This document shows positions 15,070-24,485 of a stretch of DNA of 64,000 nt, piece after piece; the stretch's first letter is position 1, and the number at the start of each line of letters is the position of its first letter. The stretch covers positions 248,001-312,000 of the forward strand of contig JASCNX010000005.1 of NCBI GenBank assembly GCA_029968055.1. Reading direction: 5' to 3'. The stretch comes from Xenophilus aerolatus. GTDB lineage: Bacteria > Pseudomonadota > Gammaproteobacteria > Burkholderiales > Burkholderiaceae_C. The notes under the pieces are model-generated. The model did not search any database. It saw only the letters and a program-made list of their open reading frames with translations, and was not told the origin of the DNA. A program made the translations under genes and the position numbers.

Positions 15070-16098
15070 TCACGGCTTCTTGCGAAAGGCCAGCCACGCG
15101 GCGGCGGCGGTGAAGCTGGCGACGATCGCCACCACGATCCAGAAGCCGTGGCGGCTTTCCGCCAGCGGGATGCCGCCCACGTTCATGCCGAACAGGCCGG
15201 CCAGGATGTTGATCGGCAGCGCCAGCACCGTCACCACCGTCAGCACGAACAGGCTGCGGTTGTTGTCTTCCTGCACATTGGCGGCAATCTCCTCCTGCAG
15301 CAGCTTGATGCGCTCCTGCAGGCCGCCCATGTCGCGCAGCACGACCGAGAACTCCTCCGACGCGTCGCGCAGCCCCTGCGCATCGGCCTCGGCCATCCAC
15401 GCTGGCGGCTTCTGCAGCAGGCGAAACAGCGCGGCCGGCTCCGGTGCCAGCAGCCGCTGCAGCCGCACCAGCACGCGCCGCAGCTCGCCCAGGCGGGTGC
15501 GCTGCTGATCGATCCGGCCTGCCAGCAGGTCGTCCTCCACCGCATCGATGCGGGTCGTCACGCTGCGCACGATGTGCACCAGCACGTCGGCTTGCGCGCG
15601 CATCAGGTGTTCGAGCAGTTCGGTGCTGGATTTCGGCGCATCGCCCGCCCGCACGGCGGTGCGCAGCGCGTCGATCGAGCGCAGCGGCTTCGCCCGCGCC
15701 GTGACCACCAGCCGCGGGCCGACGGCGATCCACAGCGTGGAAATGTCCGAGGGCTCGAAGCTGAAGTCGAAGTGCACGTCGTTGATCACCGCCACCAGCG
15801 CGTCGTCGGCGCGCTCGACGCGGGTGGAGTGCAGGCCGTCGCGCAGGGCCTCGTAGAAGCTGTCGGGCAGCCCGGCGTGGCGCTCCAGCCATCGCTGCGC
15901 CGGCGCATGGCTCAGGTTGAAGTGCAGCCAGGCGAACTCGCCTTGCGCGGGGGCGGCCGCCAGCCAGGCCTCGGCCCCGTCGGTGTTCAGCGCGCGGGCG
16001 CCGGCCCCGTCCTGCGCGAACAGGTAGCCGCAGATCAGCCCCGTCGCGTCGCCGCCGTAGGCCGGGGTGGGGGAGAAGGAGGGCAGGGGCGTGGACAC
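15070..16098 (-). CDS. CorA/ZntB-family divalent metal transporter
   Basis: A 342-residue member of the 2-TM-GxN family. A large cytoplasmic N-terminal domain is followed by a long helix (LLQEEIAANVQEDNNRSLF). TM1 ends in the signature GMN (in LFGMNVGGIPL), then a second TM (FWIVVAIVASFTAAAAWLAF) and a short basic tail. The loop after GMN (VGGIPLAE) resembles ZntB-type zinc transporters more than the GMN-MPEL loop of CorA, so zinc is a better guess than magnesium. That assignment is inference. Confidence 0.88.
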   Translation of the reverse strand: MSTPLPSFSPTPAYGGDATGLICGYLFAQDGAGARALNTDGAEAWLAAAPAQGEFAWLHFNLSHAPAQRWLERHAGLPDSFYEALRDGLHSTRVERADDALVAVINDVHFDFSFEPSDISTLWIAVGPRLVVTARAKPLRSIDALRTAVRAGDAPKSSTELLEHLMRAQADVLVHIVRSVTTRIDAVEDDLLAGRIDQQRTRLGELRRVLVRLQRLLAPEPAALFRLLQKPPAWMAEADAQGLRDASEEFSVVLRDMGGLQERIKLLQEEIAANVQEDNNRSLFVLTVVTVLALPINILAGLFGMNVGGIPLAESRHGFWIVVAIVASFTAAAAWLAFRKKP

Positions 16099-16214
16099 GG
16101 CAGCCGCCGATCATGTGTCGGGTCCGTGTCGGTGGCGTGACAGCGGCGCCGTCTGTCACGCGCGCGTCATGCCGGCCCATGACGATGGCCCGTTCCACCA
16201 CGCCGAGCCTTCCC

Positions 16215-17150
16215 ATGACGCTGACCCGCGGCCTCCAGGACGCCTTCCACAACCACGACCAGGACGAGCTGATGCAGCGCATCGCGCGCGACCTCGTCGA
16301 CAGCTACGACGAAGAAATCGAGCTCGAGCTCGAGGACCGCAACCTCGACGAGCTCGAAGGCCGCCAGCCCGTGGACAAGGCCGCGCGCCAGGCCTATTTC
16401 CAGACCCTGTTCCGCCTGCAGGGCGAGCTGGTCAAGCTGCAGGACTGGGTGCAGCACACCGGCCAGAAGGTGGTGATCCTCTTCGAGGGCCGCGACGCGG
16501 CCGGCAAGGGCGGCGTCATCAAGCGCATCACCCAGCGCCTGAACCCGCGCGTGGCCCGCGTGGCCGCGCTGCCGGCACCCAACGACCGCGAACGCACGCA
16601 GTGGTACTTCCAGCGCTATGTCTCGCACCTGCCGGCGGCCGGCGAGATGGTGCTGTTCGACCGCAGCTGGTACAACCGCGCCGGCGTCGAGAAGGTGATG
16701 GGCTTCTGCTCCGACGAGGACGTGGAGGAGTTCTTCCGCACCGTGCCCGAGTTCGAGAAGATGCTCGTGCGCTCGGGCATCCGGCTCATCAAGTACTGGT
16801 TCTCCATCACCGACGACGAGCAGCACCTGCGCTTCCTCGGCCGCATCCACGATCCGCTCAAGCAGTGGAAGCTCAGCCCGATGGACCTGGAGAGCCGCCG
16901 CCGCTGGGAGGACTACACCCGCGCCAAGGAGGCGATGCTGGAGCGCACCCACATCCCCGAGGCGCCCTGGTGGGTGGTGCAGGCGGTCGACAAGAAGAAG
17001 GCGCGCCTGAACTGCATCGCGCACCTGCTCAGCCAGCTGCCCTACGACGAGGTGCCGCGCGACACCGTCGTACTGCCTGCGCGCGAGCGCCACGCCGACT
17101 ACCTGCGCCATCCCGTGCCGGCCGAGATGATGGTGCCCGAGATCTACTGA
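16215..17150 (+). CDS. Polyphosphate kinase 2 (PPK2) family protein
   Basis: Transfers phosphate between polyphosphate and nucleotides. The P-loop-like FEGRDAAGKGGVIKRI lies near residue 92 of this call, and the lid/Walker-B region is FDRSWYNRAGVEKVMGF. IKYWFSITDDEQHLRF and the terminal LPARERHADYLRHPVP region complete the class-I PPK2 pattern. Nucleotide preference (ADP or GDP) cannot be read here. The start is uncertain: ATG at 16215 (MTLTRG) gives 311 residues, and ATG at 16179 or 16113 would extend it by 12 or 34. It stands between the divergent CorA/ZntB gene and a depolymerase-like gene on the same strand. Confidence 0.92.
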   Translation: MTLTRGLQDAFHNHDQDELMQRIARDLVDSYDEEIELELEDRNLDELEGRQPVDKAARQAYFQTLFRLQGELVKLQDWVQHTGQKVVILFEGRDAAGKGGVIKRITQRLNPRVARVAALPAPNDRERTQWYFQRYVSHLPAAGEMVLFDRSWYNRAGVEKVMGFCSDEDVEEFFRTVPEFEKMLVRSGIRLIKYWFSITDDEQHLRFLGRIHDPLKQWKLSPMDLESRRRWEDYTRAKEAMLERTHIPEAPWWVVQAVDKKKARLNCIAHLLSQLPYDEVPRDTVVLPARERHADYLRHPVPAEMMVPEIY

Positions 17151-17272
17151 TCGCCGGCCTTTCAGGCCGCACCGGGCCGCGCGGCCCGCACCGCGCGCGG
17201 CCCGCGCGGCAGCCACCTTTTCATGGTGACCGGGGCGCCCGGCACCGAAGCTGGTACCGTGGGCGGCCGTCC

Positions 17273-18295
17273 ATGCCTCGCAAGCTCTCCGCCTCCACCA
17301 TCCTCACGCGCGCCTACCAGCGGCAGATGAAGGCCTTCACGCGCCAGGTGACGCGGCAGGCCACGAAGGCCGGAAAGCGCGTCGCCACCCAGGTGCAGCG
17401 GGCGGCCGTGGAGCGCACCCGCCCGCCCCCCGGGCCGGGCGACTGGCTGCCCGGCATGGCGCTCGGCCCTGCAGGCGCGCGCCGCTACCACCTGTACCGC
17501 CCGCCCGGGCCGCGCGTGCCGGGCGAGCGCCTGCCGCTGCTGGTCATGCTGCACGGCTGCGGTCAGACGGGGCGCGATTTCGCCGTCGCCACGCGCATGA
17601 ACCGACTGGCCGACAGGCACCGCTTCCTCGTGCTCTACCCGGAGCAGGACCGGCTGGCCAATGCGCAGGGCTGCTGGAACTGGTTCGACACCCGCACCGG
17701 CCGCGCCGCCGCCGAGGCCGCGACGGTGCTGGCCGCGGTCGACCAGGTCTGCACGCTCTACGGCGCCGACCCGTCGCGCGTTGCCGTGGCAGGCCTGTCG
17801 GCCGGTGCCGGCCTGGCGGCCCTGCTGGCGGCGGAGCACCCGTCGCGTTTCGTTGCCGTCGCCATGGCCGCGGGCGTCGGGCCGGGCGCCGCTCAATCCA
17901 CCGCCACGGGCCTGAGCGCCATGCGCGGCCGCCGGGTGCCGCATCTGGAGGGCGCCGGGCCGCTGCCGCCGCTGCTGGTGCTGCACGGCAGTGCCGACAC
18001 GGTGGTTTCGCCGGCCTGCGGCGAGGCGGTCGCGCAGGCGTGGGCCACCGCCTTGCAGGCGACGGCCGGGCCGGTGCAGGTCCGCCAGCTCGGCCAGCGG
18101 CTGCCCATGGAGCTCGTCGAGTACCGCCGCCGCGGTGCGCTGCAGGTCATGCTGGTGCGCGTGCGGGGGCTGGGCCACGCCTGGAGCGGCGGCGCAGCGC
18201 GGCCCTACGCCGACCCCAAGGGCCCGGACGCCTCGGCGATCGTCTGGCGCTTCGTGGCCCGTGCGCTGCGCGGCGCCGCGCTCCCGCAGGCCTGA
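17273..18295 (+). CDS. PHB-depolymerase-like alpha/beta-hydrolase esterase
   Basis: A 340-residue esterase of the short-chain-length polyhydroxyalkanoate depolymerase/LpqC group. The oxyanion segment VMLHGCGQTG is followed by the nucleophile elbow AGLSAGAG, the acidic LHGSADTVV and the catalytic His in GLGHAWSGG. The N-terminus is basic and amphipathic (ILTRAYQRQMKAFTRQVTRQ) and is not a signal peptide. It resembles the phasin-like leader seen on some intracellular relatives, so the protein may act in the cytoplasm on PHA granules. Start ATG at 17273. The PPK2 gene ends 122 bases upstream. Confidence 0.87.
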   Translation: MPRKLSASTILTRAYQRQMKAFTRQVTRQATKAGKRVATQVQRAAVERTRPPPGPGDWLPGMALGPAGARRYHLYRPPGPRVPGERLPLLVMLHGCGQTGRDFAVATRMNRLADRHRFLVLYPEQDRLANAQGCWNWFDTRTGRAAAEAATVLAAVDQVCTLYGADPSRVAVAGLSAGAGLAALLAAEHPSRFVAVAMAAGVGPGAAQSTATGLSAMRGRRVPHLEGAGPLPPLLVLHGSADTVVSPACGEAVAQAWATALQATAGPVQVRQLGQRLPMELVEYRRRGALQVMLVRVRGLGHAWSGGAARPYADPKGPDASAIVWRFVARALRGAALPQA

Positions 18296-18416
18296 GCTGC
18301 GCCTGCCCTGGCGGGAACGGGCGGCGCGTACGCCACCCGGCGTATTTGCGCCATACGTCGTTCAACTGAGACTTCTCTCCACCGTTTCACAACCACCACC
18401 AACCGGAGAAGAGTCC

Positions 18417-19688
18417 ATGCAACGTCGTTTCACCCTCAAGGCGATCACCGCCTCCGTCGCCCTCGCGGCGATGGGCGCCGCGCCCGCCTTCGCACAGGAC
18501 ACCATCAAGGTCGGCGTCCTGCACTCGCTGTCCGGCACCATGGCCATCTCGGAAACCGTGCTCAAGGACACGGTGCTGATGGCCATCGACGAGATCAACG
18601 CCAAGGGCGGGGTGATGGGCAAGAAGCTCGAACCCGTGATCGTCGACCCGGCCTCCAACTGGCCCCTGTTCGCCGAGAAGACCAAGCAGCTGCTCGGCCA
18701 GGACAAGGTCTCGGTCATCTTCGGCTGCTGGACCTCGGTGTCGCGCAAGTCGGTGCTGCCGGTCGTCGAAGAGATGAACGGCCTGCTGTTCTACCCCGTG
18801 CAGTACGAAGGTGAAGAGCTGTCGAAGAACGTGTTCTATACAGGCGCCGCGCCCAACCAGCAGGCCATCCCTGCCGTCGACTACCTGATGAGCAAGGAAG
18901 GCGGCGCCGCCAAGCGCTGGGTGCTGCTGGGCACCGACTATGTGTACCCCCGCACCACCAACAAGATCCTGCGCGCCTACCTCAAGAGCAAGGGCGTGAA
19001 GGACTCGGACATCGACGAGAAGTACACCCCCTTCGGCCACAGCGACTACCAGACCATCGTCGCCGACATCAAGAAGTTCTCCACCGGCGGCAAGACGGCC
19101 GTGGTGTCGACCATCAACGGCGACTCCAACGTGCCCTTCTACAAGGAACTGGGCAACGCGGGCCTGAAGGCCAAGGACGTGCCGGTCGTCGCCTTCTCGG
19201 TGGGCGAGGAAGAACTGCGCGGCGTCGACACCAAGCCGCTGGTGGGCCACCTGGCCGCCTGGAACTACTTCATGAGCATCAAGAGCCCGGCCAACACCGA
19301 GTTCATCAAGAAGTGGTCGGCCTATGCCAAGGCCAAGAACATCGCCGGCCACAAGGACAAGCCGCTGACCAACGACCCGATGGAGGCCACCTACATCGGC
19401 ATCAACATGTGGAAGCAGGCCGTCGAGAAGGCCAAGTCCACCGACACCGACAAGGTCATCGCCGCCATGGCCGGCCAGACCTTCAACGCCCCCTCGGGCA
19501 TCGTCAGCAAGATGGACGAGAAGAACCACCACCTGCACAAGTCGGTGTTCATCGGCGAGATCCAGGCCGACGGCCAGTTCAAGGTGGTGTGGAAGACCAA
19601 GGAGCCGGTCAAGGCCAAGCCCTGGAGCCCGTACATCGAAGGCAACGACAAGAAGAAGGACGAGCCGGACGGCAAGAGCAAGGTCTGA
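18417..19688 (+). CDS. urtA: Urea ABC transporter substrate-binding protein
   Basis: The periplasmic receptor of the high-affinity urea importer UrtABCDE. The 423-residue protein has a signal peptide (MQRRFTLKAITASVALAAMG, cleavage near AFA-QD). It then follows the type-I periplasmic fold starting TIKVGVLHSLSGTMAISE, with the family features GCWTSVSRKSVLPVVEEMNGLLFYP and FGHSDYQTIVADIK. Start ATG at 18417 follows CCGGAGAAGAGTCC, a good ribosome-binding site. A strong terminator separates it from urtB, which would favour an excess of receptor over permease. Confidence 0.96.
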   Translation: MQRRFTLKAITASVALAAMGAAPAFAQDTIKVGVLHSLSGTMAISETVLKDTVLMAIDEINAKGGVMGKKLEPVIVDPASNWPLFAEKTKQLLGQDKVSVIFGCWTSVSRKSVLPVVEEMNGLLFYPVQYEGEELSKNVFYTGAAPNQQAIPAVDYLMSKEGGAAKRWVLLGTDYVYPRTTNKILRAYLKSKGVKDSDIDEKYTPFGHSDYQTIVADIKKFSTGGKTAVVSTINGDSNVPFYKELGNAGLKAKDVPVVAFSVGEEELRGVDTKPLVGHLAAWNYFMSIKSPANTEFIKKWSAYAKAKNIAGHKDKPLTNDPMEATYIGINMWKQAVEKAKSTDTDKVIAAMAGQTFNAPSGIVSKMDEKNHHLHKSVFIGEIQADGQFKVVWKTKEPVKAKPWSPYIEGNDKKKDEPDGKSKV

Positions 19689-19737
19689 GCCTTGCATCGG
19701 CCCCGCGGCATCCGTTGCGGGGCTGCAGACGACCCGG

Positions 19738-19772
19738 GGCCCGATCCTCCTGTGGCGGATCGGGCCTTTTTT
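19738..19772 (+). terminator. Intrinsic terminator/attenuator between urtA and urtB
   Basis: A perfect 10-bp GC-rich stem GGCCCGATCC / GGATCGGGCC with a 9-base loop is followed by T6. It lies 49 bases after the urtA stop and 18 bases before the urtB start. Read-through would be needed to express urtBCDE from the urtA promoter. Confidence 0.92.
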
Positions 19773-19789
19773 CTCTCATCGAGGATGCC

Positions 19790-21382
19790 GTGATCCCAAT
19801 CCTGCGCCGAACCCTGCGCGCCGCCTGCCTGTTCGCACTGCTGGCCATGGCGCAAGCCCATGCGCTCACCGCCGACGAAGCCAGGGCCATGGCCGCGGGC
19901 GATGCCGACGAGCGCATCGCCGCCATGAACAAGGCCGTGGCCAACGCCGACGCCAAGACCGAGGCCTTCATCCAGGCCCTGGCCGACGAGGCCGTCAAAT
20001 ACACCGACACGCAGGTCTTCGTCATGAAGGACGACAAGGGTTACGACCCCGTGACCGGCGCCGAAGCGAAGGTGCCGGACAACGCCGAGGACGTGGTCAA
20101 CAACAACTACATGCGCAGCGCCATCGACGCCGCCCAGGCCGGGCTGCGCCTGTCGAGCAAGGACGAGGCGGTCCGCCTGGAGGCCGCCAACGCCCTGTTC
20201 AAGGAACCGGACGAATCGCGCGTACTGCTGATCGACAAGGCGCTGGCCGCCGAGACCAGCGCCGCCGTCAAGGCCAAGCTGCAGCTGGTGCAGGCCGCCT
20301 CGCTGCTGAGCAGCCAGGACAAGGCCAAGCGCCTGGCCGCCGCCAAGGCGCTGGGCGACAACAAGAACCCCGACACCAAGCTGCTGCTCAACCAGCGGCT
20401 GGGCGACGAGACCGACGCCGAGGTCAAGGCCGCCATCCAGGCCAGCATCGCGAGCATCGACGGTGCGCTGGTCTGGGGCGACCGGCTGGGCGCCATCTTC
20501 AGCGGCATCAGCCTGGGTTCGGTGCTGCTGCTGGCCGCCCTGGGCCTGGCCATCACCTACGGCCTGATGGGCGTCATCAACATGGCGCACGGCGAGCTGA
20601 TGATGATCGGCGCCTACGCCACCTACGTGATGCAGGGCGTGTTCCAGCGCTTCCTGCCCGAGTCGATGTTCGGCTGGTACCTGGTGGCCGCCATCCCGGT
20701 GTCCTTCCTCGCGTCGGCACTGGTGGGTGCGGTGCTCGAGCGCGGCGTGATCCGCTTCCTGTACGGCCGGCCGCTGGAGACGCTGCTGGCCACCTGGGGC
20801 ATCAGCCTGATGCTGCAGCAGCTGGTGCGCTCGCTCTTCGGCGCCCAGAACGTGGGTGTGGAAAACCCCTCGTGGATGAGCGGCGGCGTGCAGCTGCTGT
20901 CCAACCTCACCCTGCCGTGGAACCGCATCGGCATCATCGTCTTCGCCGCGCTGGTGCTGGTGGCCATGGGATGGCTCATCGGCCGCACGCGGCTGGGCCT
21001 GTTCGTGCGCGGCGTGACGCAGAACCGACCCATCGCCTCCTGCATGGGCGTGAACACCGCGCGCATCGACACCTACGCCTTCGCCCTGGGCTCGGGCATC
21101 GCCGGGCTGGCCGGCTGCGCCCTGAGCCAGATCGGCAACGTCGGCCCCGACCTGGGCCAGAGCTACATCGTCGACAGTTTCATGGTCGTGGTGATGGGCG
21201 GTGTCGGCCAGCTCGCGGGCACGGTGTATGCGGCACTGGGGCTGGGCGTGCTGAACAAGTTCATCGAAGGCTGGGCCGGTGCGGTGCTGGCCAAGATCGC
21301 GGTGCTGGTGTTCATCATCATCTTCATCCAGAAGCGGCCGCAGGGGATCTTCGCGATCAAAGGCAGGAGTGCGGAAGCATGA
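19790..21382 (+). CDS. urtB: Urea ABC transporter permease UrtB
   Basis: A 530-residue inner-membrane permease of the LivH type with the N-terminal extracytoplasmic extension usual for UrtB. It starts at GTG 19790, which follows CGAGGATGCC; the ATG five bases earlier stops after two codons. A signal-like segment (LRAACLFALLAMAQAHA) is followed by about 200 helical, charged residues. The permease core begins near residue 235 with GSVLLLAALGLAITYGLMG and the conserved NMAHGELMMIGAY. The later IASCMGVNTARID and VDSFMVVVMGGVGQLAGT loops are diagnostic. The stop overlaps the urtC start (ATGA). Confidence 0.96.
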   Translation: MIPILRRTLRAACLFALLAMAQAHALTADEARAMAAGDADERIAAMNKAVANADAKTEAFIQALADEAVKYTDTQVFVMKDDKGYDPVTGAEAKVPDNAEDVVNNNYMRSAIDAAQAGLRLSSKDEAVRLEAANALFKEPDESRVLLIDKALAAETSAAVKAKLQLVQAASLLSSQDKAKRLAAAKALGDNKNPDTKLLLNQRLGDETDAEVKAAIQASIASIDGALVWGDRLGAIFSGISLGSVLLLAALGLAITYGLMGVINMAHGELMMIGAYATYVMQGVFQRFLPESMFGWYLVAAIPVSFLASALVGAVLERGVIRFLYGRPLETLLATWGISLMLQQLVRSLFGAQNVGVENPSWMSGGVQLLSNLTLPWNRIGIIVFAALVLVAMGWLIGRTRLGLFVRGVTQNRPIASCMGVNTARIDTYAFALGSGIAGLAGCALSQIGNVGPDLGQSYIVDSFMVVVMGGVGQLAGTVYAALGLGVLNKFIEGWAGAVLAKIAVLVFIIIFIQKRPQGIFAIKGRSAEA

Positions 21383-22694
21383 ACAGTTCTTCCCGACCCG
21401 TTCGCACTGAGCTTGTCGAAGTGCCGGCCCAGGCTTCGACCCTTCGACAGGCTCAGGACAGGCCAAGCTCAGCCCGAACGGCTGGCGTGATGCTGCCCTC
21501 CAAGGCACCGCTGCTCAGCGGCAAGGGCTGGACGGCCTTCTTCGTCGCGCTGATCGTGGTGTGCGCGCTGGCGCCGGTGCTCAACCTCGCGGTGCCGGCC
21601 GGCAGTGCGTTCCACATGAGCGACTACGCCGTGGCGCTGATCGGCAAGATCATGTGCTACGCCATCTGCGCACTGGCGATGGACCTGATCTGGGGCTACA
21701 CCGGCATCCTGTCGCTGGGCCACGGCCTGTTCTTCGCGCTGGGCGGCTACATGATGGGCATGTACCTCATGCGCCAGATCGGTCGCGACGGCAACTACAA
21801 GAGCGACCTGCCCGACTTCATGGTCTTCCTCGACTGGAAGACCCTGCCCTGGCACTGGACCTTCAGCGACTCCTTCATCGCGACGCTGATCCTCATCGTC
21901 GCGGTGCCGGGCCTGATCGCCTTCGTGTTCGGCTACTTCGCCTTCCGCTCGCGCATCAAGGGCGTGTACTTCTCGATCATCACGCAGGCCATGACCTTCG
22001 CGGCCATGCTGCTGTTCTTCCGCAACGAGACGGGCTTCGGCGGCAACAACGGCTTCACCGACTTCAAGCGCATCCTGGGCATCCCCATCGCCACGCAGGA
22101 GATGCGCATGACGCTCTTCGCGCTGACGGGCATCACGCTGCTGGCCTTCTTCCTGTTTGCCAAGTGGCTGATCGCCAGCAAGTTCGGCCGCGTGCTGCAG
22201 GCGATTCGCGACGCCGAGTCGCGCACCATGTTCTGCGGCTACAACCCGCTGCCCTACAAGCTCACCATCTGGGTCATCTCCGCCGTCATGTGCGGCGTGG
22301 CGGGCGCGCTGTACGTGCCGCAGGTGGGCATCATCAACCCGGGCGAGATGAGCGCGGCGAACTCGATCGAGATCGCGATCTGGGCCGCGGTGGGCGGGCG
22401 CGCCACGCTGCTCGGGCCGATCATCGGCGCCTTCATCGTCAACGGCGCCAAGAGCTGGCTCACCGTGGTGGCGCCCGAATACTGGCTGTACTTCCTCGGT
22501 GCGCTCTTCATCGCCGTCACGCTGTTCCTGCCCGACGGCATCGTGGGGCTGGTGCGCCGGTGGCTGCGGCGCGAGAAGGCCGAGCCGACGATCACCGAGG
22601 GCCGCCGCGAGGCCCAACGATCGCTGGCCGCATCGGAGGGCGTCGAGCCGGGTGCGCTCACCCCGCTGGCCATCGAGGCAAAGGGAGCGAAGGC

Positions 22695-22698
<4 letters not shown>
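21379..22698 (+). CDS. urtC: Urea ABC transporter permease UrtC
   Basis: The second permease of the urea importer (LivM type), 439 residues from ATG 21379, which overlaps the urtB stop. The permease core is typical: DLIWGYTGILSLGHGLFFALG, GYFAFRSRIKGVYFSIITQA, AIRDAESRTMFCGYNP and VPQVGIINPGEMS. Residues 7-35 are the translation of a REP-like repeat (PVRTELVEV ... RQAQDRP) and are not part of the normal family N-terminus. An in-frame ATG at 21490, just after the repeat, would give a 402-residue protein with a conventional start. The stop overlaps the urtD start. Confidence 0.95.
21397..21481. repeat. REP-like inverted repeat, copy 3, inside the urtC reading frame
   Basis: The left arm CCCGTTCGCACTGAGCTTGT continues into CGAA. 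The right part carries CTTCGACCCTTCGACAGGCT, then CAGGACAGGCC and AAGCTCAGCCCGAACGG. The 85-base element begins 18 bases into urtC and keeps the frame open. Its composite right arm is nearly the same as in the copy at 57188-57271. Confidence 0.9.
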
Positions 22699-23570
<872 letters not shown>

Positions 23571-23576
23571 TGAATC

Positions 23577-23698
23577 GGACTTCAGGACGCAGAGGACGCA
23601 AAGGTTTCGCAGAGGACGCAAAAGGAATCCAGAAATTGTTCCTTCTGCCCCTTTTGCGTCCTCTGCGTGACTTCCGCGTTCTCTGCGTCCGGTAGTCC
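23577..23698. repeat. Long imperfect inverted repeat between urtD and urtE
   Basis: The left half carries GGACGCAGAGGACGCAAAGG and CGCAGAGGACGCAAAAGG. The right half carries the complement CCTTTTGCGTCCTCTGCGTG-type arm (CCCCTTTTGCGTCCTCTGCG) and CGCGTTCTCTGCGTCCGG. Each arm is about 55 bases, with short internal direct repeats of the motif ACGCAGAGGACGCAAA. It would form a long hairpin in the mRNA. No other copy is present in the window. Confidence 0.88.
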
Positions 23699-23716
23699 GT
23701 ATTCGGAGTTTCAATC

Positions 23717-24409
23717 ATGCTCACCGTCAAGAACATCCACCAGTACTACGGCGGCTCGCACATCCTGCGGGACGTCAGCTTCGAGGCGCAGCTCGGCAAG
23801 GTCACCGTGCTGCTGGGCCGCAACGGCGTGGGCAAGACCACGCTGCTCAAGTCGCTCATGGGCCTGGTGCCCATCAAGAGCGGCAGCATCGAGTTCGACG
23901 GCCAGCCGGTGCACAGGAAGACGCCCTACGAGCGCGCGCGCGCCGGCATGGGCTTCGTGCCGCAGGGCCGCGAGATCTTCGCGCGGCTCACCGTGGAAGA
24001 GAACCTGCGCATGGGCCTGGCCTACCGCAGCGGCAGCACGCCGATCCCGTCCGAGCTGTTCGAGCTGTTCCCCATCCTCAAGCAGTTCATGCACCGGCGC
24101 GGCGGCGACCTGTCGGGCGGGCAGCAGCAGCAGCTCGCCATCGCGCGGGCCCTTGCGCCCGGCCCCAAGCTGCTCATCCTCGACGAGCCCACCGAAGGCA
24201 TCCAGCCGTCGATCATCAAGGACATCGGCCGCGTCATCCGCATGCTGGCCGACCGCGGCAACATGGCCATCGTGCTGTGCGAGCAGTACTACGACTTCGC
24301 GCAGGAGCTGGCCGACAACTACCTCGTGATGGAACGCGGCGAAGTCATCGCTCGGGGCGCGGGCAAGGACATGGAGGCGCAGGGCGTGCGCCAGCTCGTC
24401 GCCATCTGA
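23717..24409 (+). CDS. urtE: Urea ABC transporter ATP-binding protein UrtE
   Basis: A 230-residue ATPase of the LivF type, partner of UrtD. The N-terminus MLTVKNIHQYYGGSHIL is typical of UrtE. Walker A is GRNGVGKTTLLKSLMG (35-50), with MGFVPQGREIFARLTVEENL next. The signature is LSGGQQQQLAIARAL, Walker B is LLILDEPTEGIQPS, and the switch region is VLCEQYYDFA. It is the last gene of the urt operon. The long inverted repeat just upstream could change its expression relative to urtABCD. No urease genes follow it. Confidence 0.96.
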   Translation: MLTVKNIHQYYGGSHILRDVSFEAQLGKVTVLLGRNGVGKTTLLKSLMGLVPIKSGSIEFDGQPVHRKTPYERARAGMGFVPQGREIFARLTVEENLRMGLAYRSGSTPIPSELFELFPILKQFMHRRGGDLSGGQQQQLAIARALAPGPKLLILDEPTEGIQPSIIKDIGRVIRMLADRGNMAIVLCEQYYDFAQELADNYLVMERGEVIARGAGKDMEAQGVRQLVAI

Positions 24410-24485
24410 CGCGTCGCGACGGGCCGCCCCTTCTGCCGGTGGCGGCCGCCGGGCGACCGGCCGTCCAACGGCCGCGCCGCCGCGT

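Noticed and set aside
17991-18416. Extended N-terminus for urtA
   Set aside because: The extension overlaps the depolymerase gene in another frame. The signal peptide and ribosome-binding site fix the start at 18417.
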